From the NCBI GenBank assembly GCA_021732845.1, contig JAKFUF010000080.1:24622-88621 (forward strand): a stretch of DNA of 64,000 nucleotides, read 5' to 3'. The translations under genes were made by a program, and so were the position numbers. Below the pieces are notes generated by a model. It had not been told where the DNA came from. It searched no databases and saw nothing but the letters and a program-made list of their open reading frames with translations. Position 1 is the stretch's first letter; the number at the start of each line of letters is the position of its first letter. Source of the DNA: Planctomycetaceae bacterium (GTDB lineage Bacteria; Planctomycetota; Planctomycetia; Planctomycetales; Planctomycetaceae). Of this stretch, positions 16,276 through 25,264 are shown piece after piece.

Positions 16276-18087
16276 TTACGCCACGCGTGAGCGTGGGGCT
16301 TCGGCTTCAAAGTTGACGAGATTGCGAATGGCGTAGCTCGTGCGATCCTGCGACTCGAAGTAAGTTCGTACCGCGACTTCGCCCAAGGCACCCAGGCAGA
16401 AGAACTGCGTCCCGAGCATCGCCGAGAAGACACTGCCCAAAAGCAGCGGGTTGCCAGTCATATCGACACCGCTGATGAGCTTCATACCAATCGTCAGCAG
16501 ACCGGCGAGCACACCCACGCCGACCGAGGCCAGGCCGAGATTGCCAAACAGCTTCATCGGGCTGACAAAGTATTGGGTCAGGAACTTCACGGTCAACAGG
16601 TCCAGCATCACGCGCACGGTGCGCGACAGGCCGTACTTGGACGTTCCGAACCGCCGGGGATGGTGCTTCGTCACCACTTCGACACAGCGGGCTCCGCGGT
16701 AGTGCGCCAGGATGGGGATGAAGCGGTGCATTTCGCCATACAGGTGCATGTCGCGGGCGATCTCGCGCCGCAGCACCTTGAGCGTGCATCCGAGGTCGTT
16801 CACGGGAAAACCGGTTGTCTTGGAAATAATGCGGTTGGCGATCATCGATGGCAGCCGCCGGTCGAGGAACCGGTCGTGCCGGTTCTTACGCCAACCGTGG
16901 ACCAGGTCGTAACCCTGTTCCAGTTTCGCCAGCATCATCGGGATGTCGGTCGGATCGTTCTGCAGGTCGCCGTCCATCAGCACGATGGCATCGCCCGTGG
17001 CATGATGCAGCCCGGCGTTCATGGCGGCGGTCTGTCCAAAATTTCGACGGAACTGAATCAGCTTGACCCGCGTGTCGCGGCTGGCCAGTTCGCGCAACAG
17101 CGTGGTGGTGCCATCCGTCGAACCATCGTCAATCAGCACGATTTCAAAGGGCAGCCGCAGGCTCGTCAGCGTGGGCAGCAGCGCATCGTACAACCGGTTG
17201 ACGTTGTCGCGTTCGTTGTACATCGGGACGACGATGGAAACGGAAGCCACGGGCCGCAAGGGCAGCACGCAGGGCAGCTCCGAATTCGCTTCGGTATCGA
17301 GTTCTTCTGCCTGCGGCTCTTGTTCGATTTCGGCGGTCGATGGTGTCTCAGCTCCGGACCAGCGGAGTTCCTGCCGGTCGAACCAGGCGCTGAGCGAAGT
17401 CTGGCCGAAGAAGCAGAGATACACCGCATAGCCGGCGGCCGAGCCCCACAGCGTGTCGCTCAAGAAATGCGAACCGACCTCGACGCGTTCAAACCCCACG
17501 AGGGCGGCGATCAACAGAAAGTACCAGCGGGCCTTGGGGAACAGCACCGCCAGACTCGCAGCCAGCGCGACGGCCGTGGCCGCATGCGCCGAGGGAAAAC
17601 TCTGCCCCGCCGAACCGGCCGTGATTCCCGGAAACACAGCCCGAAACGACGCGTAGAACGGAGCGCCATTGGGGTTTTCGTACGGTCGGGCGCGGGCGAT
17701 CGTCATCTTCAAGAGATTGGCCAGCATACCGCCGCCTGCGGCACACGCCGCCACGCGCGGGATCGTCCAGCGGCGACTGGGGCTGGCAACGACAAGGCCG
17801 CCCAAGACCAGCACGATGATGATGGCGTGGCCCAGGAGTTCCACATCCTCAAGGATGCCGCTCCACTTCCGCAGCACCTGCTCATGAACCAACTTGGAGC
17901 ACAACTGAGCATCGACCAACAGGGCCAGCACGCCGAGAATCGCCAGCACGATCACGATGCGCCACCCGGCTTGAATGGGGGCGCTGGCGGACAGGGGAGC
18001 CACGAGTTGCGACTCACGCGAATCAGTTTGTGGGCTGAGTTCCGCGGAATTGGTGGCTTCACTCGTCGTGTGTGGCTCCACAGCCAT
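16276..18087 (-). CDS. fused PAP2 phosphatase and GT2 (dolichyl/undecaprenyl-phosphate sugar transferase type)
   Basis: 603 residues from ATG 18087, which has AGGGAGG just ahead; an upstream in-frame start at 18261 is less convincing. Residues 42-230 form a multi-helix PAP2 acid phosphatase with all three motifs: KMTIARARP (127-135), SFPSAHA (163-169) and RVEVGSHFLSD (201-211). Residues 283-520 are a DPM1/ArnC-like GT2 domain: SIVVPMYNERDN, IDDGSTDGT, LMDGDLQNDP, and QFRRNFGQTAAMNAG. Two C-terminal membrane helices follow (LASVGVGVLAGLLTIGM; GSVFSAMLGTQFFCLGALGE). This joins polyprenyl-pyrophosphate dephosphorylation to loading of a sugar onto the lipid phosphate, a plausible recycling and charging enzyme for glycan export. 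Confidence 0.88.
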   Translation of the reverse strand: MAVEPHTTSEATNSAELSPQTDSRESQLVAPLSASAPIQAGWRIVIVLAILGVLALLVDAQLCSKLVHEQVLRKWSGILEDVELLGHAIIIVLVLGGLVVASPSRRWTIPRVAACAAGGGMLANLLKMTIARARPYENPNGAPFYASFRAVFPGITAGSAGQSFPSAHAATAVALAASLAVLFPKARWYFLLIAALVGFERVEVGSHFLSDTLWGSAAGYAVYLCFFGQTSLSAWFDRQELRWSGAETPSTAEIEQEPQAEELDTEANSELPCVLPLRPVASVSIVVPMYNERDNVNRLYDALLPTLTSLRLPFEIVLIDDGSTDGTTTLLRELASRDTRVKLIQFRRNFGQTAAMNAGLHHATGDAIVLMDGDLQNDPTDIPMMLAKLEQGYDLVHGWRKNRHDRFLDRRLPSMIANRIISKTTGFPVNDLGCTLKVLRREIARDMHLYGEMHRFIPILAHYRGARCVEVVTKHHPRRFGTSKYGLSRTVRVMLDLLTVKFLTQYFVSPMKLFGNLGLASVGVGVLAGLLTIGMKLISGVDMTGNPLLLGSVFSAMLGTQFFCLGALGEVAVRTYFESQDRTSYAIRNLVNFEAEAPRSRVA

Positions 18088-18488
18088 TGCGCCTCCCTGC
18101 GCCTCTGGTAGATGAGTTTTTGGCCTGGCATTGTGGGGCGAAGGCGATTCCGCCTTCCCCGAGTGGGCCAAACCAAGGCGTTGAATATCCAAACGCCCCC
18201 AGATGGTCAAGGTGGACAGGCCTGTACACACGGACAGATCGGACGGCTGGCTAGTTTTCAAAATCAGCCGGAACGCGTTAGCGTCCGGTTCCAGAATTTA
18301 CGAGATCGCCGCTCTTTGGCACGGGTCGAACCGGGGCCTAACGGCCTCCGGCTGATTCGGCTTTCGCCAGCTTCAAAAACTGGACAGCCCTGCAGACTGA
18401 TAGGAGACGGTCGAAAAACGTGGCTCAAGATGGTATTGAACAGACCCAACACATCATCCATCCGGTGACATTCGAAAGCGGGCGACCG
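18088..18488. other. intergenic region between divergent genes
   Basis: About 400 bases between the PAP2/GT2 gene and the beta-propeller gene. It holds the inverted repeat at 18262-18357. Weak frames extending the two flanking genes into it were judged non-coding because they precede clear signal-peptide or Shine-Dalgarno starts. Confidence 0.5.
18262..18357. repeat. imperfect inverted repeat (AATCAGCCGGA family)
   Basis: The arm at 18262-18288 begins AATCAGCCGGAACGCGTTAG and the arm at 18332-18357 ends CCTCCGGCTGATT. They pair over about 26 bases with a few mismatches. The first arm also contains its own small dyad, CCGGAACGCG/CGTCCGG. It is non-coding and of unknown role. Confidence 0.6.
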
Positions 18489-19676
18489 ATGAGCGCGAAA
18501 CGGCAGAGAACGGCTTGGCTGATTGTTCTGGTGCTGGCGGGGCTGTGTCCCACGGCGGCAAACGCCCAGTTGATCATTTCGGGCAACGAACTCAAGATCG
18601 ACCTGAACCCCGGACTGCCGACGGTCGTTCCCAACGCCGGCCCCGATTCCCTCTCACTGCTCGATTTCAGTGTGTTTCCGCCCAAGGTGCGGCACCTCTC
18701 CGGGATTCCCAACACCGTCATCGGGCCGCCATCGAACATCGCCATCACTCCGAATGGCCAACTGGCGCTGATTGCCAGTTCCCTCAAAGTCGAGGCTGGC
18801 GCGAAATTGACGGGCGTGCCTCCGGGCACCGTGCCAGACGCGACGGTTTTTGTCCTCGACCTGACTGTCGATCCTCCCAAGGTGATTGGTGAGGCGAAAA
18901 CCGGAAGGCAACCGTCCGGAATTTCCATCACCCCCGATGGCAAACGCGCCCTCGTGGCCAACCGCAACGGCGGCAGCGTGACTGTCTTGAACATCGCGGG
19001 CAAGTCGGTCACCACCGGCGAGACCCTCGAATTGGCGAAGCCCGAAGACCAGGTTTCGGACGTGGCCATCAGTCCCGACGGAAAGCTGGCGTTGGTCAGC
19101 GTCACCGAGGCCGGATACTTGGCGGTTGTCGACCTGACCGATGGCATCAAGTTGACCCCGCGCAAACTGGGTGTCTTTGGTCGTCCATACCGCTGCGTGA
19201 TCACTCCCGACGGAGCGTTGGGCATCACCGCCGGGACCGGGCGCGGTGAGACGCCGGATACGGACGCGATCAGCATCGTGGACTTGAAGGCCAAGCCGAT
19301 GCAGGTGGTCGATCACGTGCCCATCGGCTCCGGCCCCGAATCGTTTGAGATCAGCCCGGATGGCAAGTTGATTGCCGCCGTCCTGATGAACGGCTCCAAC
19401 CTCGCGGCCGACGCTCCACAACGCACTCAAGAAGCATTGATCACCCTGCTGGCACGCCGCGGCAACACCTATGTCCGCGTGCAGCAACTGCCGACAGGCC
19501 GCATTCCGGAAGGCGTCGCATTCACCAGTGATGGTAAATATCTGGTGGTGCAATGCCACCCCGACCAGCAATTGCGGATCTACAAGGTCAACGGGGAGAA
19601 AATCGAAGACACCGGCGAACGCGTGGCTGTTCCCGGTCGACCGTCCGCCCTGCGCGCAGCGATTCCAGGGCGGTGA
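18489..19676 (+). CDS. secreted YVTN/lactonase-type beta-propeller protein
   Basis: 395 residues. The signal peptide MSAKRQRTAWLIVLVLAGLC ends at ANA-Q. The mature part is a run of ~45-residue propeller blades, each with the S/TPDGK.ALV motif: ITPNGQLALIA, ITPDGKRALVAN, ISPDGKLALVS, ITPDGALGITA, ISPDGKLIAAV and FTSDGKYLVVQ. This is the YncE/YVTN pattern. No catalytic residues of 6-phosphogluconolactonase are evident, so a binding role is as likely as an enzymatic one. The frame extends upstream to a GTG at 18420, but the signal peptide fixes the start at 18489. A dispersed 70-base repeat follows the stop. Confidence 0.88.
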   Translation: MSAKRQRTAWLIVLVLAGLCPTAANAQLIISGNELKIDLNPGLPTVVPNAGPDSLSLLDFSVFPPKVRHLSGIPNTVIGPPSNIAITPNGQLALIASSLKVEAGAKLTGVPPGTVPDATVFVLDLTVDPPKVIGEAKTGRQPSGISITPDGKRALVANRNGGSVTVLNIAGKSVTTGETLELAKPEDQVSDVAISPDGKLALVSVTEAGYLAVVDLTDGIKLTPRKLGVFGRPYRCVITPDGALGITAGTGRGETPDTDAISIVDLKAKPMQVVDHVPIGSGPESFEISPDGKLIAAVLMNGSNLAADAPQRTQEALITLLARRGNTYVRVQQLPTGRIPEGVAFTSDGKYLVVQCHPDQQLRIYKVNGEKIEDTGERVAVPGRPSALRAAIPGR

Positions 19677-20364
19677 AGTGGGCGGTAAGGACCGTGGCAA
19701 GAATAACTGTCGACTTTTGACAAGCGGTACAGCCAATGAGCCATTGGGCCTTAGCCCACGGTTGGAGGATAATCGGAAGACGCCAACGCCATGAACCGGA
19801 CTGATGAATCTGCACTCAATCGGCGTCCATCCCAAGCAACTTCACCATGTTATTGTTGCCGCGATCTTAACGCGCCTCACGGAATTTGGGACAGGATGAG
19901 AGAGAATGAAAAGGGATCAGGACCGGACAAAGAATAAAAGCACGCTTCAAGAGGCTGGCCGAAGGCCAGACTTAGGCAGCGAGACGGGGAACCACGAATT
20001 TTCACGAATAAGACGAATGTCACCAATTTACAACCAGCAGGATTCTATCGCCCGCCAAGGGGTGTGGCCAAACATTCTGGCAGCCCTAACCTGCAAGCTC
20101 GGTGCGGAGTTGCCAGTATTGTTGCCACTGTCCGCTGTCTTGAAGGGTTGTGAGAGCCCTTCACCAGACGCGGCAGCGGCCGGCATTTCTTCCCGCATTT
20201 GCGGCGTTTTTCGAGGGTCTTCTTCCGCCTGAGGAGCTTCTCCGCCTCGGTGATCACCGGAACCATCAGCAAAAGCAGGAACGTTTGGGCGTTCAATTTG
20301 GACGGTCGTGCATGTGGTTCTACACCAAGTGGAGCAGTCACGGACCAAGGAGGTTCGCTCCTTC
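19677..20364. other. long intergenic region without a supported gene
   Basis: About 690 bases. The first part is the dispersed repeat (19686-19757). Short open frames exist on both strands, but none has a convincing start, composition or family motif. The flanking genes converge here, so no promoter is required. Confidence 0.55.
19686..19757 (+). repeat. dispersed ~70-base direct repeat, copy 1
   Basis: It begins TAAGGACCGTGGCAAG, continues through AATAACTGTCGACTTTTGAC and AGCCAATGAGCC, and ends at GGGCCTTAGCC. Only a handful of bases differ from copy 2 at 63796-63867. It starts 9 bases after the stop of the propeller gene. The ending CCATTGGGCCTTAGCC (19741-19756) is the reverse complement of 63867-63882 beside copy 2. 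Confidence 0.85.
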
Positions 20365-21414
20365 TCAACCAAAAACCCGTGCCGGAATCCTTTCGCTGAC
20401 CTCTTGTGCATAGGCGAACAGCGCCGGGGTGCCGCCGGTATGGACAAACACCAGCGTTTCGCCCGACTTCCACCGCCCCTTGCGAACATCGTCAATCAGG
20501 CCGGCCAGGGCTTTGCCGCTGTACATCGGATCAATCAAAATCCCCTCGGTTCGCGCCAGGAGTTGGAGGGCTTCGAGGCCATCGACAGAGCATTTGCCAT
20601 AATCGGGGCCGATGTAGTCAAACGTGACATCCACTTTTGCGGGAGGAATTCGCAGGTCCAGGCCGACGAGCCGGCCGGCGGCTTCCGCGATGTGTGCCAT
20701 GTCGGCCTGTGTGTCCCAAGGCCAGTTGATCGGGGCGATGTGGCGAATCGGTTTGTTCCAACCGAGCGCGGCCGCGCCCATCTCCAGCCCGGCACCCGTC
20801 GACCCTGCCGAACTCCCATACAGGGCATCCGCCTCGATTCCCAGCGTCTCCGACTGCTCGAAAATCTCCGCCAGGCAAATGGCGTAGCTGACCGCCGCCA
20901 GTGGCTTCACCCGTTCCTTGTCCCAAAAATAGACCTTGCGGCCCTTCTGCCGCTGCCGTTCGGCCTCTTCCGCAATGCGAATATCGAGCGCGGGGCCAAT
21001 CCGCTCGTCGACAATCTTGATCTGCGCGCCGACGAGATGATCGATCAGCAAATTCCCTTGTAGTGGCTCAGGCCCCGTGCTTGGTCCCCCACGGCCCAGC
21101 ACAAGCAGGCAGTCGAGGCCCACTTTGGCACAAGCGGCAGCGGTTTGCCGGCAGTTGTTGCTCTGGACCCCGGCACCCCAGACGAAGATATCCGCCCCTT
21201 GAGCCAAGGCATCGCCAATCAGGAATTCGTTGTGGCGCGTCTTGTTGCCACCGAAGACAAGTCCGGTGCAGTCATCGCGCTTGATGAAGATTCGCGGCCC
21301 GCCCAAAGCGGCCGTGAGCCGCGGCAGAAATTCGAGCGGCGTGGGGTAGTGCCCGAGAAGCGTCCGGGGCAGACGGGCGATGGCGTCGCGAAGTTGCAGG
21401 GTCGTGAGGGGCAT
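20365..21414 (-). CDS. PLP-dependent D-cysteine desulfhydrase/ACC-deaminase family enzyme
   Basis: About 349 residues of a fold-type II PLP enzyme. FIKRDDCTGLVFGGNKTRHNEF carries the PLP-binding lysine in GGNKTR, as in D-cysteine desulfhydrase and ACC deaminase. GAGVQSNNCRQTAAACAKVG follows the usual substrate loop. YGSSAGSTGAG is the phosphate-binding loop, and FVHTGGTPALFAY is the C-terminal signature. Likely reaction: D-cysteine to pyruvate, sulfide and ammonia, or deamination of a related small amino acid. A TTG further upstream (21453) is open, but ATG at 21414 matches the family N-terminus better. Confidence 0.88.
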   Translation of the reverse strand: MPLTTLQLRDAIARLPRTLLGHYPTPLEFLPRLTAALGGPRIFIKRDDCTGLVFGGNKTRHNEFLIGDALAQGADIFVWGAGVQSNNCRQTAAACAKVGLDCLLVLGRGGPSTGPEPLQGNLLIDHLVGAQIKIVDERIGPALDIRIAEEAERQRQKGRKVYFWDKERVKPLAAVSYAICLAEIFEQSETLGIEADALYGSSAGSTGAGLEMGAAALGWNKPIRHIAPINWPWDTQADMAHIAEAAGRLVGLDLRIPPAKVDVTFDYIGPDYGKCSVDGLEALQLLARTEGILIDPMYSGKALAGLIDDVRKGRWKSGETLVFVHTGGTPALFAYAQEVSERIPARVFG

Positions 21415-21591
21415 GCGAAGGTTTTTGATGCGATTCGATGGCGGCCAATCCAAACGGCCGCGTCATCGTATCAGATCATCAAGAAACCGTCTCCAACTCG
21501 TCCAGTGCGAAATTCGCCGGGACACGTGCCATTGAGGGGCACCAATGCGGTTTGCACGGGATCCCGTGGCAGTGTCCCGGGATTTCGCCGT

Positions 21592-21939
21592 TTAGTTGAC
21601 CTTCCCCATGAACCGTCCGCCGCTCAGGAACATCCCGCCCTCCTGCGGGTCGCACCATTCGAGGTTGACCTTATATTCAAACTCGCGGGTGTCGCTGGCC
21701 AGCTTCACCAGGATCTCGCCGGGCCGCACCGCGCCGCGATGGATGAGCCCAATGCCGGTGCGGCTGATCTCGCGGGTCATCGCCGAGACCGTGTTCCCGC
21801 GGTCCGTCGTGATCTCGGCGGGAACCGACAGTTCGATCCGTTCGACCTGGCGATTGTGTTCGTCATCCGACTTGCCGATGTTCTCGAGAATCCGCTTGAG
21901 ATCCTCCACGGATGGCCGTCCCCAAGGATCAGTCGACAT
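21592..21939 (-). CDS. PilZ domain protein (probable c-di-GMP effector)
   Basis: 115 residues, a near-minimal PilZ barrel after a short N-terminal helix (SVEDLKRILENIGK). The first strand has RQVERIELSVPAEI, consistent with the RxxxR cyclic-di-GMP motif. The second motif region is EISRTGIGLIH, a D/NxSxxG-like turn in which the first residue is Glu. The final strands end at GGMFLSGGRFMG. It probably binds c-di-GMP or is a degenerate PilZ adaptor. No motility or secretion partner is adjacent, but an EAL-domain protein is encoded 19 kb away. Confidence 0.85.
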   Translation of the reverse strand: MSTDPWGRPSVEDLKRILENIGKSDDEHNRQVERIELSVPAEITTDRGNTVSAMTREISRTGIGLIHRGAVRPGEILVKLASDTREFEYKVNLEWCDPQEGGMFLSGGRFMGKVN

Positions 21940-22343
21940 GAATCACAAGCTCCTGCCCGCAGTAATGAGTTGTTGGAAACATCCTTCCGCCCAAACGTAC
22001 GTCAGAAATCCTCTTCCGGAATGCCGATTCGATCGCTGCCAGTCTCCCCTCGTGGGGATCTTTGGGATTGAGCCAGATCTGCCGACTTTGCCGGGTGGTA
22101 TCTGCCGGAGGCGACAAACGCCTCCGCCGCTCTGGTCGCTCAGCGAACGGCCGGTGCGCCAAACACCCAATGCGCTCACCAATGCCCAGAGGCGTGCCAA
22201 CCGCAAAGTAAAGCGAGAAAAGACCTTAACGCGCCACCCAGAATTGTCGAAGGCGTGGCGCGATTGTTGCTGTTTCCCAAGGCGGAACAAAGCAAACCGG
22301 CAGCGTTGGCCAGGTTGATCAACACCTAGAACGGAGAACGATC
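21940..22343. other. divergent intergenic region with a hairpin
   Basis: About 400 bases between the PilZ gene (leftward) and the Gly/Tyr-rich gene (rightward). It contains a perfect hairpin at 22107-22127: CGGAGGCG, loop ACAAA, CGCCTCCG. No gene is supported. Confidence 0.5.
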
Positions 22344-22607
22344 ATGAAACGCCGGATCATTGCGACTGTGTTGGGTACGGCCATGTTTGCTGGTCTGTTC
22401 GCGCCGTCGACGGCAGAAGCACGCTGGTATCGGGGAGGTGGGTTCTATGGGCCACGATTCGGCATCCGCATTGGGCCGGGCTACGGATACTACGGCGGCG
22501 GCTATGGTTACGGCTACGGCCGGAGCTACTATCGCCCGTATTACGGTGGCTACTATGGCGGATACAATGGTGGCTATTACGCGACTCCGTACTACTACGG
22601 CTGGTAG
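22344..22607 (+). CDS. small secreted Gly/Tyr-rich protein
   Basis: 87 residues. A clear signal peptide (MKRRIIATVLGTAMFAGLF, cleavage near STAEA-R) is followed by ~60 residues almost wholly Gly, Tyr and Arg. These are arranged in short units such as GYGYYGGGYGYGYG and YYGGYYGGYNGGYY. GGAG precedes the ATG at a normal distance. It is probably a cell-envelope or matrix peptide; no family function is assigned. A strong intrinsic terminator follows, so it is likely a single-gene transcript. Confidence 0.8.
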   Translation: MKRRIIATVLGTAMFAGLFAPSTAEARWYRGGGFYGPRFGIRIGPGYGYYGGGYGYGYGRSYYRPYYGGYYGGYNGGYYATPYYYGW

Positions 22608-22623
22608 CCATCAAAGGCCGCAA

Positions 22624-22660
22624 AGCGGCGTTCAAATCATGGACGCCGCTGTTGTTTTTT
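22624..22660 (+). terminator. intrinsic terminator after the Gly/Tyr-rich gene
   Basis: Stem AGCGGCGT (22624-22631) pairs with ACGCCGCT (22643-22650) across an 11-base loop and is followed directly by GTTGTTTTTT. Confidence 0.72.
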
Positions 22661-22781
22661 GGCCGACGTTCCGATTGTTCCGGCGCGCTCGCCACGGTGA
22701 AAGCGCCCGATCTTGGTTGTGCCGATACCTCAAGTTGTGCCTGCTTGCTCGTCAGACACAATCCTGCCTTGAGGAATCTTC

Positions 22782-23084
22782 ATGACCGAGATCGAAGCCC
22801 AGAAGCGTCTGGAACAAGTGCAGAACCTGCCGGATCTCCGCGCTTTCGTTCACCAAACCCTGTGCGACCGCGAGAACATTCTTCTGGAGCAGTTTCCCCT
22901 TAAAGAGCTGACGCTCACCAAAGCCGGACGCCAGTGCGGCTGGCAATTCGCCGTCCAAGGCCCCCGCAGCGTGCGGTTGCAGGCCATCTGGGACGCAGAC
23001 CATAATCTCCTCTACTTCTACGATGCCCGCGGCACCCGGTTTTTGAAACTGCGGCTACCGCAACGCATTCCCGCGGCCGCATGA
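22782..23084 (+). CDS. small protein of unknown function
   Basis: 100 residues, soluble, no signal peptide. It begins MTEIEAQKRLEQVQNLPDLR and has a two-strand-like C-terminal part (LLYFYDARGTRFLKLRLP). GAGGAATCTTC precedes the ATG, a good Shine-Dalgarno. Codon use and spacing support a real gene. I do not recognise a family. It lies upstream of the SET-domain gene on the same strand, separated by the ATTGGTCATT-type inverted repeat. Confidence 0.65.
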   Translation: MTEIEAQKRLEQVQNLPDLRAFVHQTLCDRENILLEQFPLKELTLTKAGRQCGWQFAVQGPRSVRLQAIWDADHNLLYFYDARGTRFLKLRLPQRIPAAA

Positions 23085-23094
23085 GGGGAATGCT

Positions 23095-23203
23095 CCAATG
23101 ACCAATGAATCAATGACCAATGGGGGGATCAGCAGTTCTTGGTTCGTTCCTGACGCTCAAATTCCACAAGATTGGTCATTGGGACATTGGTCATTGATTC
23201 ATT
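23095..23203. repeat. inverted repeat of the CCAATGACCAATG family, copy 1
   Basis: The arm at 23095-23123 (CCAATGACCAATGAATCAAT and on) pairs with 23185-23203 (CATTGGTCATTGATTCATT); another half lies at 23171-23180. A related element occurs at 31696-31767. The right arm runs into the beginning of the SET-domain reading frame. Confidence 0.75.
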
Positions 23204-23672
23204 CGCGCCAGCGCCGCTCCTCGAAATCGCTCCCAGCGACATTGGCCTCGGTGTGTTTGCCCGCGAGCCGATTGTTGAAGGCCACACGATCTGCGTGTTG
23301 CGCGGGCCATTGTTGAACCTGCAGGAGGTGCGGGCGAAAGGGGCGGCGGCAGGCAATGTTCTGCAAGTTGGGACCAACCGCTACCTCGACCTTGAGCCAC
23401 CGGGACGCTACCTCAACCATGCCTGCGTCCCGAATGCTGGCCTGCGCGATGACACCCGGCTGGTGGCCTTGAGCCACATTCCCGCGGATACGGAAATCCG
23501 TTTCGACTATTCCACCACCATTGGCGATGGCTGGACGATGCCGTGCGCGTGTGGAGCCGTCGGCTGCCGCGGTAAAATCGCGGCGTTCCAATGTCTTCCG
23601 GCGGAATTGCGCCAGCGCTATCTCACTTGGGACATCGTTCAGCGGTTCCTGTGGCAGGAACTCGGTGCCTGA
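23172..23672 (+). CDS. SET-domain protein (putative lysine methyltransferase)
   Basis: About 160 residues making a compact SET fold: GLGVFAREPIVEGHTI at the start, YLNHACVPNAGL (the NHxCxPN S-adenosylmethionine/lysine-channel motif), and EIRFDYSTT (the catalytic-Tyr region). A post-SET-like cysteine group, CACGAVGCRG, follows. The family transfers methyl groups from S-adenosylmethionine to protein lysines; the bacterial target is unknown. The start is uncertain: only TTG codons (23172, 23187) are available, and both fall within the right arm of the inverted repeat. The repeat may have replaced the original 5' end. Confidence 0.82.
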   Translation: MVIGTLVIDSFAPAPLLEIAPSDIGLGVFAREPIVEGHTICVLRGPLLNLQEVRAKGAAAGNVLQVGTNRYLDLEPPGRYLNHACVPNAGLRDDTRLVALSHIPADTEIRFDYSTTIGDGWTMPCACGAVGCRGKIAAFQCLPAELRQRYLTWDIVQRFLWQELGA

Positions 23673-23694
23673 AAGGGTAGAGGACCAGCGGATC

Positions 23695-25161
23695 TCATTT
23701 CGGCGGCAACGGCAGCGGCACTGGTGTCGGGGGCTGAATCACGTATTCAAACTCCTGACCGCGGTTGACGATGATCGTGAGATCCATCGCGGACTGCATC
23801 TCCGACGCGTTTCCAAACCAGAACTGCATGTCCCAAATGCCGCAGGTGTAGCGCCATTCGATGTTCTCGCCAGAAGCGGCTTTTCCACGCAGAATCAGGC
23901 TGTCGTTGGGACCAAGGCCCGTCGGCTGACGCATGGCAATAAATGGCAGTTTGCAGTCCACCGTCAGCGCACAGACGCCACCTTTCGCTTTCCCTTCCAC
24001 TTGCCCTGGAATGCCAAACGGCTGCATGGAGGCACTGGAAGAGCCCTCGCCGGTCGACGAAACGCTGACCGAATGTTTGATCTTGCCCCGTCCGCTGAAC
24101 AACAGTTCGATCGCGACGCCATCCACCTTCAGCGTCTGGCCAAGCATAAGCACCTTGTCGGTCTCTGGCAGACTCATGGCGGGCACGACTGCGGTCACTA
24201 GTGGCTCAAATTTGGCAGACTCTTTGCGACTTGCCTGAAGCCTGACTGACCACGGCTCCTTCGGGGACAGATCACTGTTCCAGGCATAACTCTTGTTGCC
24301 AAAGGGATCTGAAACCTGATTCAGCCCGAACTGCCATTCAACGGTCGGTTTTCCCTGCCAGAGAATCTCGGCGTCAACCTGCAGGTTGAGCGGGCTTCGA
24401 AACGGCTTGAGAGGTGCATTCCAGTCTTCATACGGCGACTCTTTCGCCACGAGTGACTTCAGCGTGAGTGCCAGATCCCCCTTGATTTTGGTCGAGGGCA
24501 GTGACTCAGGTTTCAGCTCGACTGGGGGCGGCCCGGCTGGCATTGGCACATTGAACGTGGCAACCAGAACATCCGTCGCGTTGTACACCTTGAGTTCAAA
24601 TGTGCCATCGTCCCGTGGCCGGAAGACCCGCATCTGGCTATGGCCAATGTGATACGGGTGGCTCGGCTCCGACTTCAGCGGTCGTGTCCCGCCGCGGCTG
24701 CTTGAACCATATTCGCTGAAGTCCTCCAAGTAGGCGGCAGTGTCAATAAAGGCGACGCCATTCTTGTCGGTGCCAACCGAATGCTTCCACCAGTCAAAAT
24801 CCAGGTATCTGCCGCTCTTGGCATCGCGCCGCGTAAACCACAACACCAGGCGTTCGTCGCCATTCCCATGTGCATAATGCTGGAAGGATCGCACACGCTG
24901 GCCAAAGATGTACGGCCAGACTGGGAATTTCATGTCAAAGTTGTGGCGTGCCGTGCCGCGCGTGACCTTCTCCAATCGTAGTATGGAGCCGTCGGGCAGG
25001 ACCCTGGCATTATCGGGCTGCAGCGTGGCCGGTTCGAACCACAGCGCCACAGCCAATATCCCTACGAACCCCAGCGGCAGCAGAATGCTGGCGAGGATCG
25101 TCAATACCCACGGCGAGATCCGCAAAGTTCGTGGCTCGGGCACAGCCGACGTTTCGTTCAT
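23695..25161 (-). CDS. membrane-anchored protein of unknown function
   Basis: 488 residues from ATG 25161. A short cytoplasmic N-terminus precedes one membrane helix (WVLTILASILLPLGFVGILA). The remaining ~430 residues lie outside and appear beta-rich, with motifs such as YLDFDWWKHSVG and FELKVYNATDVLVATFNV. It ends in a Pro-rich tail. An upstream GTG at 25197 is open but less likely. No family is recognised. It is followed upstream on the same strand by the DUF1579-like secreted protein, so the two may form a pair. Confidence 0.7.
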   Translation of the reverse strand: MNETSAVPEPRTLRISPWVLTILASILLPLGFVGILAVALWFEPATLQPDNARVLPDGSILRLEKVTRGTARHNFDMKFPVWPYIFGQRVRSFQHYAHGNGDERLVLWFTRRDAKSGRYLDFDWWKHSVGTDKNGVAFIDTAAYLEDFSEYGSSSRGGTRPLKSEPSHPYHIGHSQMRVFRPRDDGTFELKVYNATDVLVATFNVPMPAGPPPVELKPESLPSTKIKGDLALTLKSLVAKESPYEDWNAPLKPFRSPLNLQVDAEILWQGKPTVEWQFGLNQVSDPFGNKSYAWNSDLSPKEPWSVRLQASRKESAKFEPLVTAVVPAMSLPETDKVLMLGQTLKVDGVAIELLFSGRGKIKHSVSVSSTGEGSSSASMQPFGIPGQVEGKAKGGVCALTVDCKLPFIAMRQPTGLGPNDSLILRGKAASGENIEWRYTCGIWDMQFWFGNASEMQSAMDLTIIVNRGQEFEYVIQPPTPVPLPLPPK

Positions 25162-25264
25162 TCCTGCGGACTCCTCAACTTCGCCTTGGGGGGACACGAC
25201 AGATCAACGGCCCCGCCGAACTCTTGGATCAATCGAACCTGGCGATTTGCCCCATCGTGATTGT

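Noticed and set aside
19906..20232. Short open frames in the intergenic region at 19.7-20.4 kb
   Set aside because: No Shine-Dalgarno, unusual composition, competing frames on both strands and no family resemblance.
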